Notes: generated by a model from the letters alone, not told the origin. DNA of 64,000 nt from an uncultured Fretibacterium sp. (GCA_946186205.1 CAMHMH010000001.1:372001-436000), one strand, 5' to 3'; shown: positions 1 to 8,627, counted from the stretch's first letter. Numbers and translations: made by a program.

Positions 1-1
1 T

Positions 2-907
2 GAACCGATCCTAAGCGGACAGATCATCATTAACTTCTACGCTGACCTCCCGCAAATTTCCGGCGTTGACTATAACAAGAGCTACGTTGATTTTGACATC
101 GCCGGCGACAAAACAAATGTTCCTCAAATGTTCGACCCCGAATTTAACGCTAACGTTTACGGAAAAACTAATTACGCTTTCAGGTGCTACTTAAATTCCG
201 TCCAGATGGCTGACGAAATCACTGCAACACTTCATTACGGGGACAACAAAACTGTAGCTCATACATACAGCCTAAAAGAATACATTGACACCCAGCTAAG
301 CAAAAGCAATATATCCCCCGCGCTGAAGAATATTCTTGAGGCAATGAAGGATTACGGACATTATGCGCAGCTCGGCTTGTCTGAAGCTAACGGATGGACT
401 ATCGGCAAAGACCACAAAGAAATGGAATGCGCTAATGTTTACACTGATGATGATCTTCAAGAAACATTGCAGGCCGTGAGAAGCTACGAGATTGTGAGGG
501 ATACGGGAAATTCCGGTATTGAGAGCGTGCCTTACAGACTCAGGCTTGACTCAGACATAACACTTGAGCTTAATATAGTTCCTGCGTCTGATTATTATGG
601 GAGTGTCTTTGCGTCATTGAACGGAGGCAGCGAGAACATGGCCGTAAAAACATCAGGCGGTTATCTCGTGCAGATTTCGGGAATCTCCGCTCATAAGCTC
701 GGCGATACTTACACCGTAACAGTAACAACATCAAGAGGCAGCTTTGACGTTAAAGTCTCGGCTCTTTCATATGTATATACTTCACTCACTTCAGCAAACA
801 CAGCTCCAGGCACTACAGGCAGCCCGGCAATGAAGAAGGCAGTAACTTCCCTGTACAAATACTACATGGCAACAATGGCATACAGGGAAAGCATCGGCAT
901 GAAATGA
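2..907 (+). CDS. C-terminal part of a large surface protein (5' end outside window)
   Basis: The frame is open from base 2 to the TGA at 905-907, so this is the last ~301 residues of a gene that begins before the window. The first in-window ATG (128) is not a credible start because coding sequence continues upstream of it. The sequence is rich in Tyr, Ser, Thr and Asn and looks like beta-sandwich material of secreted proteins. It has a helical stretch (about residues 90-130) and a C-terminal segment with a pattern like 'VQISGI.AHKLGDTYTVTV' that recurs at the ends of large repeat-containing gut-bacterial surface proteins. No transmembrane anchor or sorting signal is visible at the C-terminus. 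No enzyme motif was recognised. It is followed by a small protein gene with its own Shine-Dalgarno. Confidence 0.7.
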   Translation, partial: EPILSGQIIINFYADLPQISGVDYNKSYVDFDIAGDKTNVPQMFDPEFNANVYGKTNYAFRCYLNSVQMADEITATLHYGDNKTVAHTYSLKEYIDTQLSKSNISPALKNILEAMKDYGHYAQLGLSEANGWTIGKDHKEMECANVYTDDDLQETLQAVRSYEIVRDTGNSGIESVPYRLRLDSDITLELNIVPASDYYGSVFASLNGGSENMAVKTSGGYLVQISGISAHKLGDTYTVTVTTSRGSFDVKVSALSYVYTSLTSANTAPGTTGSPAMKKAVTSLYKYYMATMAYRESIGMK

Positions 908-933
908 CACGCACATAAAGGAGGGATTTGCGA

Positions 934-1092
934 ATGAATGCGCACCGCGAAAGAGTCAAAGCTCAGTACGAAAAGCCCGAAGCAGAAGTCATAGCCTTTG
1001 ACGCTGAAGACATAATACGCACGAGCGATACGCCTTTGCCGTGGGGAAGCACTCCCAAGAACAGCGGCTCAAGTTTATTCAATCTGTTCTAA
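934..1092 (+). CDS. Small 52-residue acidic protein, unknown function
   Basis: ATG at 934 is preceded by AAGGAGG (918-924) at good spacing, and the frame runs to TAA at 1090-1092. The peptide begins MNAHRERVKAQYEKPEAEV and has a centre of the form 'EVIAFDAEDIIRTSD' followed by a Pro/Gly/Ser/Asn-rich tail ending in SLFNLF. Short proteins with a 'KPE.EVI.F..EDVI.TS' core are common next to surface-protein genes in anaerobic gut bacteria and are usually left unannotated. It lies 26 bases after the surface-protein gene and before a strong terminator, so the two are probably cotranscribed. Function is unknown; a leader-peptide or secreted-peptide role is only a guess. It was too short for ordinary ORF listing but has a real ribosome binding site. 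Confidence 0.65.
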   Translation: MNAHRERVKAQYEKPEAEVIAFDAEDIIRTSDTPLPWGSTPKNSGSSLFNLF

Positions 1093-1133
1093 GCCCGGAG
1101 AAGGCACAAAATTTTTTTCCCCGAATCACAATG

Positions 1134-1169
1134 CCCCTTCCGCACAAACGGAGGGGGTAATTTTTTTCG
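1134..1169 (+). terminator. Rho-independent terminator
   Basis: A 9-bp stem (1134-1142 with 1149-1157, one G-T pair), 6-base loop, then TAATTTTTTT. It closes the surface-protein/small-protein unit. Confidence 0.85.
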
Positions 1170-1192
1170 CTATATCCCAATCCTAACGGCAA

Positions 1193-1201
1193 TGCTACAA
1201 T
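1193..1201 (+). promoter_or_regulatory. Extended -10 promoter for yedF operon
   Basis: TGCTACAAT matches the TGn-TATAAT extended -10 pattern seen repeatedly in this window. It sits about 40 bases before the yedF start and just after the preceding terminator. No clear -35 box. Confidence 0.5.
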
Positions 1202-1241
1202 CCGTGATATTCCATTTCACACAAAAGGAGTCATCCTCAAC

Positions 1242-1826
1242 ATGACACACATTAACGCAATGGGCAAATTATGCCCGGAACCTGTCATTATGACCAAAGC
1301 CGAAATCGAGAAAGGCACAGCAGACATCACCGTATCAGTCGACAATGACATAGCAGTCTCAAACGTAACGCGTCTCCTTAACAGCAAAGGCTACTCAGTA
1401 ACGCTCGACCGCATACCCGGCTCGCAGGAGCGCAGGCTCACAGCAACACGCGCTGAGTCATGCGAGGTCGCGCCCGAAGCACCCCGCGATGAATTGTTAG
1501 CGATTCTCGTTGCTCATGATGTTCTCGGAGGAAATGACAAAGAGCTTGGCGAAGTGTTGATGAAGGCATTCCTCGGATGCATCTCAAAACTTTCACGCCG
1601 CCCCGCTGTTATGGCATTCATGAATGAGGGAGTGAAGCTCGTGCTGCCGGAGTCATCAGCATGTGAATACATCAAGGAGCTTGAGAAGGCCGGAACAAAA
1701 ATTCTTGTCTGCGGAACATGCACGACTCATTTCAACATCACAGACAAGGTTGCAGTCGGCACAATCTCAAACATGTTCGAGATCATGGAGATGGTTACGG
1801 GAGCAGATAACACGCTCATATTCTGA
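1242..1826 (+). CDS. yedF: Sulfurtransferase-like selenium metabolism protein YedF
   Basis: 194 residues, two domains. Residues 1-70 are a TusA-like fold with the CPEP motif (Cys11) that carries persulfide, or by proposal selenium. Residues 80-194 are a DsrE/DsrF-like domain with a 'VCGTC..HF' Cys pair near residue 158, characteristic of the YedF family. The family is associated with selenium handling or with redox enzymes in anaerobes, but the exact reaction is not established. ATG start with AAAGGAG upstream (about 1224). Its stop overlaps the next start by one base (TGATG), which indicates translational coupling with the activase and reductase that follow. The three genes form one operon. 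Confidence 0.88.
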   Translation: MTHINAMGKLCPEPVIMTKAEIEKGTADITVSVDNDIAVSNVTRLLNSKGYSVTLDRIPGSQERRLTATRAESCEVAPEAPRDELLAILVAHDVLGGNDKELGEVLMKAFLGCISKLSRRPAVMAFMNEGVKLVLPESSACEYIKELEKAGTKILVCGTCTTHFNITDKVAVGTISNMFEIMEMVTGADNTLIF

Positions 1827-2581
1827 TGCTTTACGCTGGAATTGATATAGGCTCAACGGCGGCAAAGGCTGTAATTCTCAGCGAGGACAAATCATCTGTC
1901 ATTGCACGAAAATTAATGCCGTCAGGATGGAACAGCAGACAGACAGCGGACGAGATTCTAGCGTGGCTGTTGTCGGAGGGATATTCGCGCGAGGACTTGA
2001 GAGTCATTGCGACAGGTTACGGGCGAGTCTCAGTGCCTTACGCTGACTCGACTCTCACAGAGATAACATGTCACGGAAAAGGCGCGGCGTTTTTGGGCGG
2101 AAATGATTTGACGGTTATCGACATCGGCGGGCAGGACACAAAAGTTATCGTTCTTCACGGCGGGCGTGTCGTTGATTTTGTTATGAATGACAAATGCTCG
2201 GCAGGAACGGGGAAATTTCTTGAGGTCATGTCTAACCGAATGGGATTAACTTTGCAGGAATTTTTCGCGCTCGCTGAAAAGGGCCATGAGGTGAAAATTT
2301 CGAGCATGTGCACGGTCTTTGCTGAGTCTGAGATCGTCAGCCTTATGGGGCTTGGGACTCCCCGCGAGGATATTGCTTGCGGAGCTGTCGGATCTGTAGC
2401 CGCAAAAGTATCTACACTCGTAAACCGCAAAAGTCCTTCAGGGGTTTACTTTTTGACGGGGGGATTCTGCGAGTCTCCGTTTCTTGTCGAAAAATTGTCC
2501 GCGACTCTCAATGCTGAAGTGAAGACATGCCCTGACGCGAGGTTTGCAGGTGCTATAGGGGCGGCATTGCTGGGAAAATAA
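1826..2581 (+). CDS. Acyl-CoA dehydratase activase / double-cubane reductase activator (BadF/BadG/HgdC ATPase)
   Basis: 251 residues of ASKHA fold. GIDIGSTAAKAV (5-16) is the phosphate loop and DIGGQDTK (about 99-106) is the second nucleotide motif. Cys124 (in KCSAGTGKF) and Cys162 (in SSMCTVFAES) are the two Cys that in HgdC-type homodimers hold a [4Fe-4S] cluster bridging the subunits. Such proteins use ATP hydrolysis to inject a low-potential electron into a partner. The partner here is almost certainly the product of the next gene, 21 bases downstream. The protein is cytoplasmic. The start overlaps the yedF stop. An archerase for a true 2-hydroxyacyl-CoA dehydratase is the alternative, but only one dehydratase-like subunit follows, not two. 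Confidence 0.9.
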   Translation: MLYAGIDIGSTAAKAVILSEDKSSVIARKLMPSGWNSRQTADEILAWLLSEGYSREDLRVIATGYGRVSVPYADSTLTEITCHGKGAAFLGGNDLTVIDIGGQDTKVIVLHGGRVVDFVMNDKCSAGTGKFLEVMSNRMGLTLQEFFALAEKGHEVKISSMCTVFAESEIVSLMGLGTPREDIACGAVGSVAAKVSTLVNRKSPSGVYFLTGGFCESPFLVEKLSATLNAEVKTCPDARFAGAIGAALLGK

Positions 2582-2602
2582 TTTGAAGGGGGAAAAACTA
2601 TC

Positions 2603-3877
2603 ATGGATTACCGCGCTATGTGGGAGTCTCTTGGGATGGACGTTAAGACTCATGATTTGCTCTGTGAGGCTTTGCCCGGCGCATTCGGCAGCGTCTATCT
2701 CTCACAGGATAACAGGCCGGAGGGTATGGATTACTTCTACTCGGTTGTAGCGGCGATACATGGCCTGCGTCCGGCTGAACTTGTCGAACACAAGAAGAAC
2801 GGCGGAAAAGTTGTCGGCACATTCTGCATTCACGTGCCTGACGAAATACCAATAGCAGCAGGAGCAATCGCAACAGGGTTATGCTCTGGGTCTCAGTTCT
2901 GGGTTCCGGGGGGCGAAAAGAAACTGCCTGTCGCAACATGCCCGCTCATCAAGGCCAGCTTAGGCGCAAGATTTGACCGCACATGTCCTTTCTTCAGGCT
3001 CGCTGACATGTTCGTGGGTGAGAATACATGCGACGGAAAAAAGAAAGCGTGGGAGATTCTCGCGGAGGACGCTCCCGTTCACGTCATGGACATTCCGCAG
3101 ATGAAACGCCCGGAGGATTTCGCGCACTGGGAGAATGAACTCAAAGGCTACCTCAAGAAATGCGAGGAACTGACCGGCAACAAGGTTACGCCCGCAAAGT
3201 TACGTGAGGCAATTATCCTCGTCAACAAAAAACGCAAAGCACTTCAGAGGCTCGCAAGTTTCAGGAAGCTCGACAACATTCCGATCACGGGCAAAGATAT
3301 GCTTCTCGTTACGCAGATTGCATTCTACGATGACCCCGCACGAATCACCGAGCAGATTCACAAGCTGTGTGATGAGCTTGAAGAGCGCGCAAAAAATAAT
3401 TTCTCATCATTCCCGAAAGGCACAAAAAGAATCTTGCTGACCGGGACTCCTCTGTCGATTCCTAACTGGAAGATGCACCACATTATTGAGACTTCCGGCG
3501 GGGCTGTTGTCTGCGAGGAAATGTGCACGGGCATTCGCTACTATGAGAAATGCGTTGACGAGTCCGGCTCAACGATTGACGAGATGATTCACAACCTGGC
3601 TCAAAGATACATGGGCGGGATTCACTGCGCTTGCTTCACTCCGAACGCTGAAAGAATCGATGACATCAAACGCCTCGTGAAAGAATACAAAGCTGATGGC
3701 GTTATAGACCTCAATCTCAAATTCTGCAATATCTATGACATTGAGGGCTTCTTTGTCGAGCGTGAACTCAAAGCAGCGGGGATTCCTGTTCTCGGAATTG
3801 AGACGGACTACACAGACCAGGACTCAGAGCAGCTCAAAACGAGAGTCGGCGCGTTCATCGAAATGTTAGGGAACTGA
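2603..3877 (+). CDS. Double-cubane-cluster-type anaerobic reductase (HgdB/2-hydroxyacyl-CoA dehydratase family)
   Basis: 424 residues, the length of the single-subunit HgdB-like family that includes double-cubane cluster proteins (E. coli YjiM relatives). Conserved Cys are visible near residues 75, 94, 113 and 128, in 'VVCEEMCTGIRYYEKC' in the middle, and in 'HCACF' and 'KFCNIYDIEGFF' near the C-terminus. These patterns suit iron-sulfur cluster ligation. Characterised family members reduce small molecules with electrons delivered by the cognate ATPase. The natural substrate is not known. ATG start with GAAGGGGG upstream. Being alone (no second dehydratase subunit) and next to an activase favours the double-cubane assignment over (R)-2-hydroxyacyl-CoA dehydratase. 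The link to yedF raises a sulfur or selenium substrate as a possibility. Confidence 0.82.
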   Translation: MDYRAMWESLGMDVKTHDLLCEALPGAFGSVYLSQDNRPEGMDYFYSVVAAIHGLRPAELVEHKKNGGKVVGTFCIHVPDEIPIAAGAIATGLCSGSQFWVPGGEKKLPVATCPLIKASLGARFDRTCPFFRLADMFVGENTCDGKKKAWEILAEDAPVHVMDIPQMKRPEDFAHWENELKGYLKKCEELTGNKVTPAKLREAIILVNKKRKALQRLASFRKLDNIPITGKDMLLVTQIAFYDDPARITEQIHKLCDELEERAKNNFSSFPKGTKRILLTGTPLSIPNWKMHHIIETSGGAVVCEEMCTGIRYYEKCVDESGSTIDEMIHNLAQRYMGGIHCACFTPNAERIDDIKRLVKEYKADGVIDLNLKFCNIYDIEGFFVERELKAAGIPVLGIETDYTDQDSEQLKTRVGAFIEMLGN

Positions 3878-3908
3878 CGAAAATTTTCACGCCTGTATGA
3901 CGTTCGAG

Positions 3909-3941
3909 TCCCCTTGGCGAATCATGCTGAGGGGATTTTTT
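3909..3941 (+). terminator. Rho-independent terminator
   Basis: TCCCCT (3909-3914) pairs with AGGGGA (3930-3935), followed by a T run. It ends the yedF operon. The fumC promoter starts immediately after it. Confidence 0.75.
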
Positions 3942-3946
3942 GTTGC

Positions 3947-3955
3947 TGTTATAAT
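3947..3955 (+). promoter_or_regulatory. Extended -10 promoter for fumC
   Basis: TGTTATAAT, a perfect TGn-TATAAT, 32 bases before the fumC ATG. The upstream side is occupied by the terminator, so little room is left for a -35 element, as expected for extended -10 promoters. Confidence 0.65.
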
Positions 3956-3987
3956 CCGTAGCATTCACACAACAAGGAGATATTCAC

Positions 3988-5352
3988 ATGGACTACAGGA
4001 CAGAGCGCGACTCAATGGGAGAAATATTAGTGCCGTCAAAAGCATACTGGGGAGCGCAGACTCAAAGAAGCATGGAGAATTTCACGCAGTCAGCCGAAAG
4101 AATGCCCATGCCGATAATACACGCGCTTGCAGTCATCAAGAAGGCTTCAGCAATCGCAAACGCAAAATCATCACGCCTCGACTCAAAACGCAAAGACTTA
4201 ATCACAACCGTATGCGACGAAATTTTGTCGGGCAGATTGGACTCACATTTCCCGCTTACAGTGTGGCAGACAGGCTCAGGGACTCAGACAAACATGAACG
4301 TCAACGAAGTAATCGCGAACAGAGGAAACGAATTAGCCGGCGAAAAATTATTGCACCCGAATGATCACGTCAACATGTCGCAAAGCTCTAATGACACATT
4401 CCCGTCGGCCATGAACATATCAGCCGCAGCAGAAATCACCGGGCATTTGTTCCCCGCTCTTGATGAAGGGATAAGAGTACTCACGCGCTTAATGAACGAG
4501 AATATGAACGTCATCAAGACAGGAAGGACTCACCTTCAGGACGCTGTGCCGATAACATTCGGGCAGGAGATTTCCGCGTGGCTCGAAATGATTTCGCAAG
4601 GAAAAGAATCTATCACTCAGGCCATGACGACCCTGTACCCTCTCGCGCTCGGAGGAACGGCAGTAGGCACCGGGTTAAACGCTCCGAAAGGTTTCGCGGA
4701 AGAGTCAGCGAACGAGATTGCGACTCTCACCGGGCTTCCGTTTGTTACAAGTCATAACAAGTTTCACGCGCTTACGTCAAAGGCATCATTCGCGTATGTT
4801 CACGGTGCGCTGAAGGGACTCGCTGCTGACATGATGAAGATTGCGAACGACATACGCTGGCTTTCTTCCGGGCCGAGGTGCGGACTCGGTGAGATATTTA
4901 TCCCTGAGAATGAGCCGGGAAGCTCCATAATGCCGGGAAAGGTAAACCCGACACAATGCGAAGCGTTGACAATGGCATCGGTTCAGGTGATGGGAAATGA
5001 TTCGGCTATAGGGTTCGCGGCATCGCAGGGAAATTTTCAGCTCAATGTGTTTATGCCGGTGATCGCGTATAACTTTTTGCAGTCTGTGAATATTCTTGCG
5101 GAAGTGTTCACGTTCTTCACACGCAGATGCCTCGAAGGGATTCGGCCTAACACGGAAAAGATGAGCGGGAATTTGTCAAAGTCATTGATGCTCGTTACGG
5201 CTCTCAATCCTCACACAGGGTACGACAAAGCAGCACTCATAGCAAAGAATGCCCACGAGAGAAACATAACGCTGAAAGAGTCTGCGGTGTCATTGGGGAT
5301 TCTTACGGCTGAAGAGTACGACAGGTATATTAATCCTCAAGACATGGTGTAA
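3988..5352 (+). CDS. fumC: Fumarate hydratase, class II
   Basis: 454 residues, usual for class II fumarases. It converts fumarate and L-malate in the cytoplasm by an iron-independent mechanism. Visible markers are the N-terminal 'ERDSMGEI.VP..AYWGAQTQRS', 'GSGTQTNMNVNEVIANR', 'GRTHLQDAVP', and the superfamily signature GSSIMPGKVNPTQCEA (about residues 311-326) with the catalytic Ser loop. ATG is preceded by AAGGAG. It stands alone between terminators with its own extended -10 promoter. Aspartase (AspA) is the nearest alternative; the 'NLNVFMPVI' type segment near the end fits fumarase. Confidence 0.95.
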   Translation: MDYRTERDSMGEILVPSKAYWGAQTQRSMENFTQSAERMPMPIIHALAVIKKASAIANAKSSRLDSKRKDLITTVCDEILSGRLDSHFPLTVWQTGSGTQTNMNVNEVIANRGNELAGEKLLHPNDHVNMSQSSNDTFPSAMNISAAAEITGHLFPALDEGIRVLTRLMNENMNVIKTGRTHLQDAVPITFGQEISAWLEMISQGKESITQAMTTLYPLALGGTAVGTGLNAPKGFAEESANEIATLTGLPFVTSHNKFHALTSKASFAYVHGALKGLAADMMKIANDIRWLSSGPRCGLGEIFIPENEPGSSIMPGKVNPTQCEALTMASVQVMGNDSAIGFAASQGNFQLNVFMPVIAYNFLQSVNILAEVFTFFTRRCLEGIRPNTEKMSGNLSKSLMLVTALNPHTGYDKAALIAKNAHERNITLKESAVSLGILTAEEYDRYINPQDMV

Positions 5353-5366
5353 CGCTTCTGACAAAA

Positions 5367-5427
5367 GCAGGGATGCTTCAGGCATGACATTTTTCACGAA
5401 CGGCATGAATAACCTTGAAGCCCCTGC
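5367..5427. terminator. Imperfect inverted repeat between convergent fumC and pilin gene
   Basis: Arms 5367-5380 and 5416-5427 pair over 12 bp, with a 2-base bulge in the left arm, around a 35-base loop. There is no T tract on either side, so a terminator role is likely by position only. Confidence 0.4.
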
Positions 5428-5443
5428 GGTGAATCTCTCAGTC

Positions 5444-5977
5444 CTATTTGCCGTTTGTACGTATCATGAGCCACACTGCTGTTTGTCCTGTGTATTTGGG
5501 ATATGGCTTAGTAGTGCTATCCTTTTGCGGAGGATTAGCGATATTGTCTGACCCTTTAAGATTTGCGGAGTCGGCGCGGTTCTTGAGCCTTTCTTTGAGC
5601 CCGGTGCTGTCAGAATCATTCCCAACGTTATAACCGGCCCACCATGTGCTTATCTTATTAGTAGCGTCCCAATTATTCAAGACTTTATAGCTGTCTTTAT
5701 CCTGAACTGAGTTCCCGCCGTTGTACATGTACTTCATCACATAAGTTGTCAGCTCGCTAGGGTCATTCGGTGTTTTCGTGAAGTGATCCATGCTGTCGGT
5801 GTAGAAAGTCATGGCCGCCGACGCAAAATTTTGGAGCGTTGCTATTATGTTGCCTGCCTTTGAGGTTTTGACTGACTCGCTGCTTGCCACCATCATCATT
5901 GACGAGAGGACTCCAATCACAGCGATGACTATAAGCATTTCAGCAAGAGTGAATCCCCTGCGAAAATATTTGCTCAT
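5444..5977 (-). CDS. Type IV pilin-like / pseudopilin protein
   Basis: 177 residues with a class III prepilin leader: MSKYFRRG then FTLAEMLIVIAVIGVLSSMMMV. Cleavage by prepilin peptidase would follow Gly8, giving Phe+1 and Glu+5, as in major and minor pilins and T2SS pseudopilins. The hydrophobic helix covers residues 9-30. The rest is a small globular domain rich in Asn, Asp and Lys. ATG is preceded by GAGGAGG. It lies about 120 bases after pilC of the assembly operon on the same strand, separated by a terminator, so it may have its own promoter. The head domain was not recognised, so major pilin versus pseudopilin is undecided. Confidence 0.85.
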   Translation of the reverse strand: MSKYFRRGFTLAEMLIVIAVIGVLSSMMMVASSESVKTSKAGNIIATLQNFASAAMTFYTDSMDHFTKTPNDPSELTTYVMKYMYNGGNSVQDKDSYKVLNNWDATNKISTWWAGYNVGNDSDSTGLKERLKNRADSANLKGSDNIANPPQKDSTTKPYPKYTGQTAVWLMIRTNGK

Positions 5978-6044
5978 GAAAATTCCTCCTCTGAATTAAT
6001 TTATGGATTCTAAAATTTTAGCTCATATCATACTCAATTCAACC

Positions 6045-6078
6045 GAAAAAAATTCCCCCCGAAAATTTTCAGAGGGAA
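6045..6078 (-). terminator. Rho-independent terminator after pilC
   Basis: On the minus strand a 13-bp near-perfect palindrome (6053-6078) of TTCCC...GGGAA type is followed by a run of T (6045-6052). It separates the pilBTC operon from the downstream pilin gene. Confidence 0.75.
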
Positions 6079-6098
6079 AAAATTCAGCGTCAATAATT

Positions 6099-7382
6099 TT
6101 ATGAGAGCTGCACGATTGCTGACGTTACCGGCGCGAAAATTGACACCGCTATTATCGCTATGATTGCTCCGACGAAAACAATCAGCATCGGTTCAAGCAA
6201 TGAGATTGTAGCCTTCACTTGTTCGTCAAGCTCCTGGTCATACCACGTGGCGACTCTCTCAAGCATCGTGTCAAGGTGCCCGGTCTCCTCTCCGATTCGC
6301 ATCATCTGTGATACAAGTATCGGGAAAATTCCTGCCTGCCTCGCTGAGTCTCCGAGTGATATTCCCCTGATAACGCCCTGCCGCAAGTTTGAATATCCCT
6401 GCTCAACCGCTGAATTGTCCGCTGTGCCTTCTGCCATCTCTAGCCCTCGCACTATAGGGACTCCCGCTGAAGTAAGCGCAGAAAGTGTACGGCTCGAACG
6501 CGCCATTGATGCTTTAAGTATTAAGTCCTTCATGACCGGGATTTTCAGTTTCACTCTGTCCATGAATGGCTTTGTGTGCTTGTTTGTCGAAAGGAAGTAA
6601 AGCCCCGCGATTATTCCGATAAATATGCCGGCTACTATGTACCAGTGCGACGAGAACCAGTTGCCTATACCGAACATGATTAACGTTATCTGAGGCAGCT
6701 CAATGTTAAGCGCGGCGAATGTCTCCTCAAATTTCGGCACTAGGAACATGAAGAACAGCACCAAGATTCCTATTGCGAATGTCATTATGAATGCGGGGTA
6801 AAACATCGCGCTTTTGATCTTGCTGCGTAATGCTTCCTGCTTCTCAAGGAGAACTGCTGACTGTTCGAGAGCCTCACCCAATAGTCCGCCTTCCTCGCCC
6901 GCTTCAACGAGGGATATTATCAGGCTGTTGAATGCTTTCTCCTGCCTCATTGCCTGGCTGAGCGGCATTCCTCTGTCTAATCTTCCCTTTATGTTGCTGA
7001 GTGCTTTGCGGAGTGATACGTTCTTTTCTCCTCCTAATATAACGTCTATTGATGTTGAGAGGCTGAGTCCGGCTGTCTCCATTGTGGCAAGCTGACGGAA
7101 GAAAACCATTAACGTTTTGAGAGGGACTCTTCCTCCGCTTAATATGTGTCCTATGTCAACGTTGAGAAGATCCTTGAAGGAGAAGCCTGCGCCCTTGCTG
7201 CCTGATTTGGGCTTTGCTGAAACGGACGGTGCCGCTGCTGCTTTTGCTCTCTGCGCGTTAAGGTTGATGACAATCATTCCCCTGTTCCTGAGAATGCTCA
7301 ATGCTTCCTTTTGGTCTTCAGCGTCAATGAAATCTTCAATCATTTCACCGTCAGAAGCTCTTGCGCGGTACTTGAAGTTCAT
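6099..7382 (-). CDS. pilC: Type IV pilus / type II secretion inner-membrane platform protein (PilC/GspF)
   Basis: 427 residues. The N-terminal ~75 residues ('MNFKYRARASDGEMIEDFIDAEDQKEA') form the small PilC/GspF N-domain, followed by a linker. Two T2SSF helical domains each have a conserved core: 'FFRQLATMETAGLSLSTSIDVI' and 'ASMARSSRTLSALTSAGVPIVRGLEMA'. Hydrophobic segments are at about 200-220, 245-270 and at the C-terminus (395-420). It is the membrane platform that couples the PilB/PilT motors to pilin insertion or removal. It is last in the pilB-pilT-pilC operon, 27 bases after pilT. RBS AGGAG precedes the ATG. Confidence 0.92.
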   Translation of the reverse strand: MNFKYRARASDGEMIEDFIDAEDQKEALSILRNRGMIVINLNAQRAKAAAAPSVSAKPKSGSKGAGFSFKDLLNVDIGHILSGGRVPLKTLMVFFRQLATMETAGLSLSTSIDVILGGEKNVSLRKALSNIKGRLDRGMPLSQAMRQEKAFNSLIISLVEAGEEGGLLGEALEQSAVLLEKQEALRSKIKSAMFYPAFIMTFAIGILVLFFMFLVPKFEETFAALNIELPQITLIMFGIGNWFSSHWYIVAGIFIGIIAGLYFLSTNKHTKPFMDRVKLKIPVMKDLILKASMARSSRTLSALTSAGVPIVRGLEMAEGTADNSAVEQGYSNLRQGVIRGISLGDSARQAGIFPILVSQMMRIGEETGHLDTMLERVATWYDQELDEQVKATISLLEPMLIVFVGAIIAIIAVSIFAPVTSAIVQLS

Positions 7383-7409
7383 TCTGCCTCAACTCCTTTG
7401 TGTGAAAAT

Positions 7410-8627
7410 TTATATCGGTGAGTCGGACGAAAGCAATCTGTCCATGTCCGTCTGATCGTAAGCAAAACTTTTCGCCGTTGCCCGTGAAATTTTGCCCTCC
7501 TTGACCCATCGCGCTAAGTCCTGCTCCATCGTGTGCATGCCTAAACTGATTCCCGTGAGCATGGCATTACGTATGCTGCTGATCTTTCCTTCACGGATGC
7601 TTGCGCGTATTGCTGGTGTCGTGAACATGATTTCAGTCGCGCAGACCCGGCCTTTTATGTCGTCGCGGGGTATGAGCTGCTGAGAGCAAATCCCTATGAG
7701 AGTGTACGCAAGCTGAAGGCGTATTTGATTCTGCTGGTGAGGGGGGAATACGTCAACAATTCTTTCAATCGACTGTGAAGCGTCCTGAGTGTGAAGAGTC
7801 CCGAATACAAGGTGTCCTGTTTCAGCTGAGGTTATTGCCGCGCCGATCGTTTCAAGGTCTCTCATCTCGCCTATGAGTATCACGTCCGGGTCCTGCCTCA
7901 GAACGTGCCGGATGCCTGACGCGAATGTCTCAGTGTCATTGCCGACTTCGCGCTGATGTATTACCGACAATACCGGGGTGTGTATGTATTCTATTGGGTC
8001 TTCTATTGTTACGATGTGCGCTTTGCGTTTTCTGTTGACTTCACTGACGATTGCCGCGAGGGTTGAGCTTTTCCCGTGTCCTGTCGGGCCTGTTACGAGG
8101 AACAATCCGCGGTGCTTCTGTGATACGGTCTTGAGTATCGGAGGCAGTCCCAAATCATCAAGCGTCTTTATGTCTGTCGGCACAAGCCTGAATGTCAATG
8201 AGACTCCGTTCATCTCCCTGTACGCGCTTCCCCTGAACCTTTGAGTCCCGAACGTGAACGCGAAATCAAGATCACCCGTATTTGTGAAGCGTTCGTGCTG
8301 ACGGTCTGTGAGAATCTCGCGGATGAATTTTTCGAGATCTTCCTTCATGAACACAGGCGACGAGTCTATGTAGCTCAGATCTCCGTGAATCCTCAGTGCC
8401 GGGTAACAGCCTGAGCTTAAATGAATATCGCTCGCGCCTTTGCTGATTGCCATCTTGATTAACTCTTTGAGTGCCGGGTTGCTGAAATTCTGACCGCGCT
8501 GTGTGTTTACGGCCGGGGAACTTGTGAACGCTCCGAGATCCGTAAAGCCCGCGTTATTCTCCGGGGCGTTGTTCTGCGCAAGGCTGTTCATGAGATTCTT
8601 CAGAGCCTCGTTGTTAAACTGTTGCAC
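7410..8627 (-). CDS. pilT: Type IV pilus retraction ATPase PilT
   Basis: 405 residues, longer than usual because of a ~45-residue Asn-rich N-terminal extension before the family start ('LKELIKMAISKGASDIHLSSG'). Walker A is GPTGHGKSST (about 180-189), with His in place of the common Ser. The Asp box, Walker B ('DVILIGEMRDLETI') and His box ('AETGHLVFGTLHTQ') are intact. The hexameric ATPase depolymerises the pilus for retraction, twitching or DNA uptake. Its start overlaps the pilB stop by 14 bases. It could serve a PilU-like role, but it is the only PilT-type gene in the window. Confidence 0.93.
   Translation of the reverse strand: MQQFNNEALKNLMNSLAQNNAPENNAGFTDLGAFTSSPAVNTQRGQNFSNPALKELIKMAISKGASDIHLSSGCYPALRIHGDLSYIDSSPVFMKEDLEKFIREILTDRQHERFTNTGDLDFAFTFGTQRFRGSAYREMNGVSLTFRLVPTDIKTLDDLGLPPILKTVSQKHRGLFLVTGPTGHGKSSTLAAIVSEVNRKRKAHIVTIEDPIEYIHTPVLSVIHQREVGNDTETFASGIRHVLRQDPDVILIGEMRDLETIGAAITSAETGHLVFGTLHTQDASQSIERIVDVFPPHQQNQIRLQLAYTLIGICSQQLIPRDDIKGRVCATEIMFTTPAIRASIREGKISSIRNAMLTGISLGMHTMEQDLARWVKEGKISRATAKSFAYDQTDMDRLLSSDSPI

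Noticed and set aside
2643-2939. Antisense frames opposite the reductase and other genes
   Set aside because: No start context and no recognisable protein composition; the opposite strand holds clear conserved genes.
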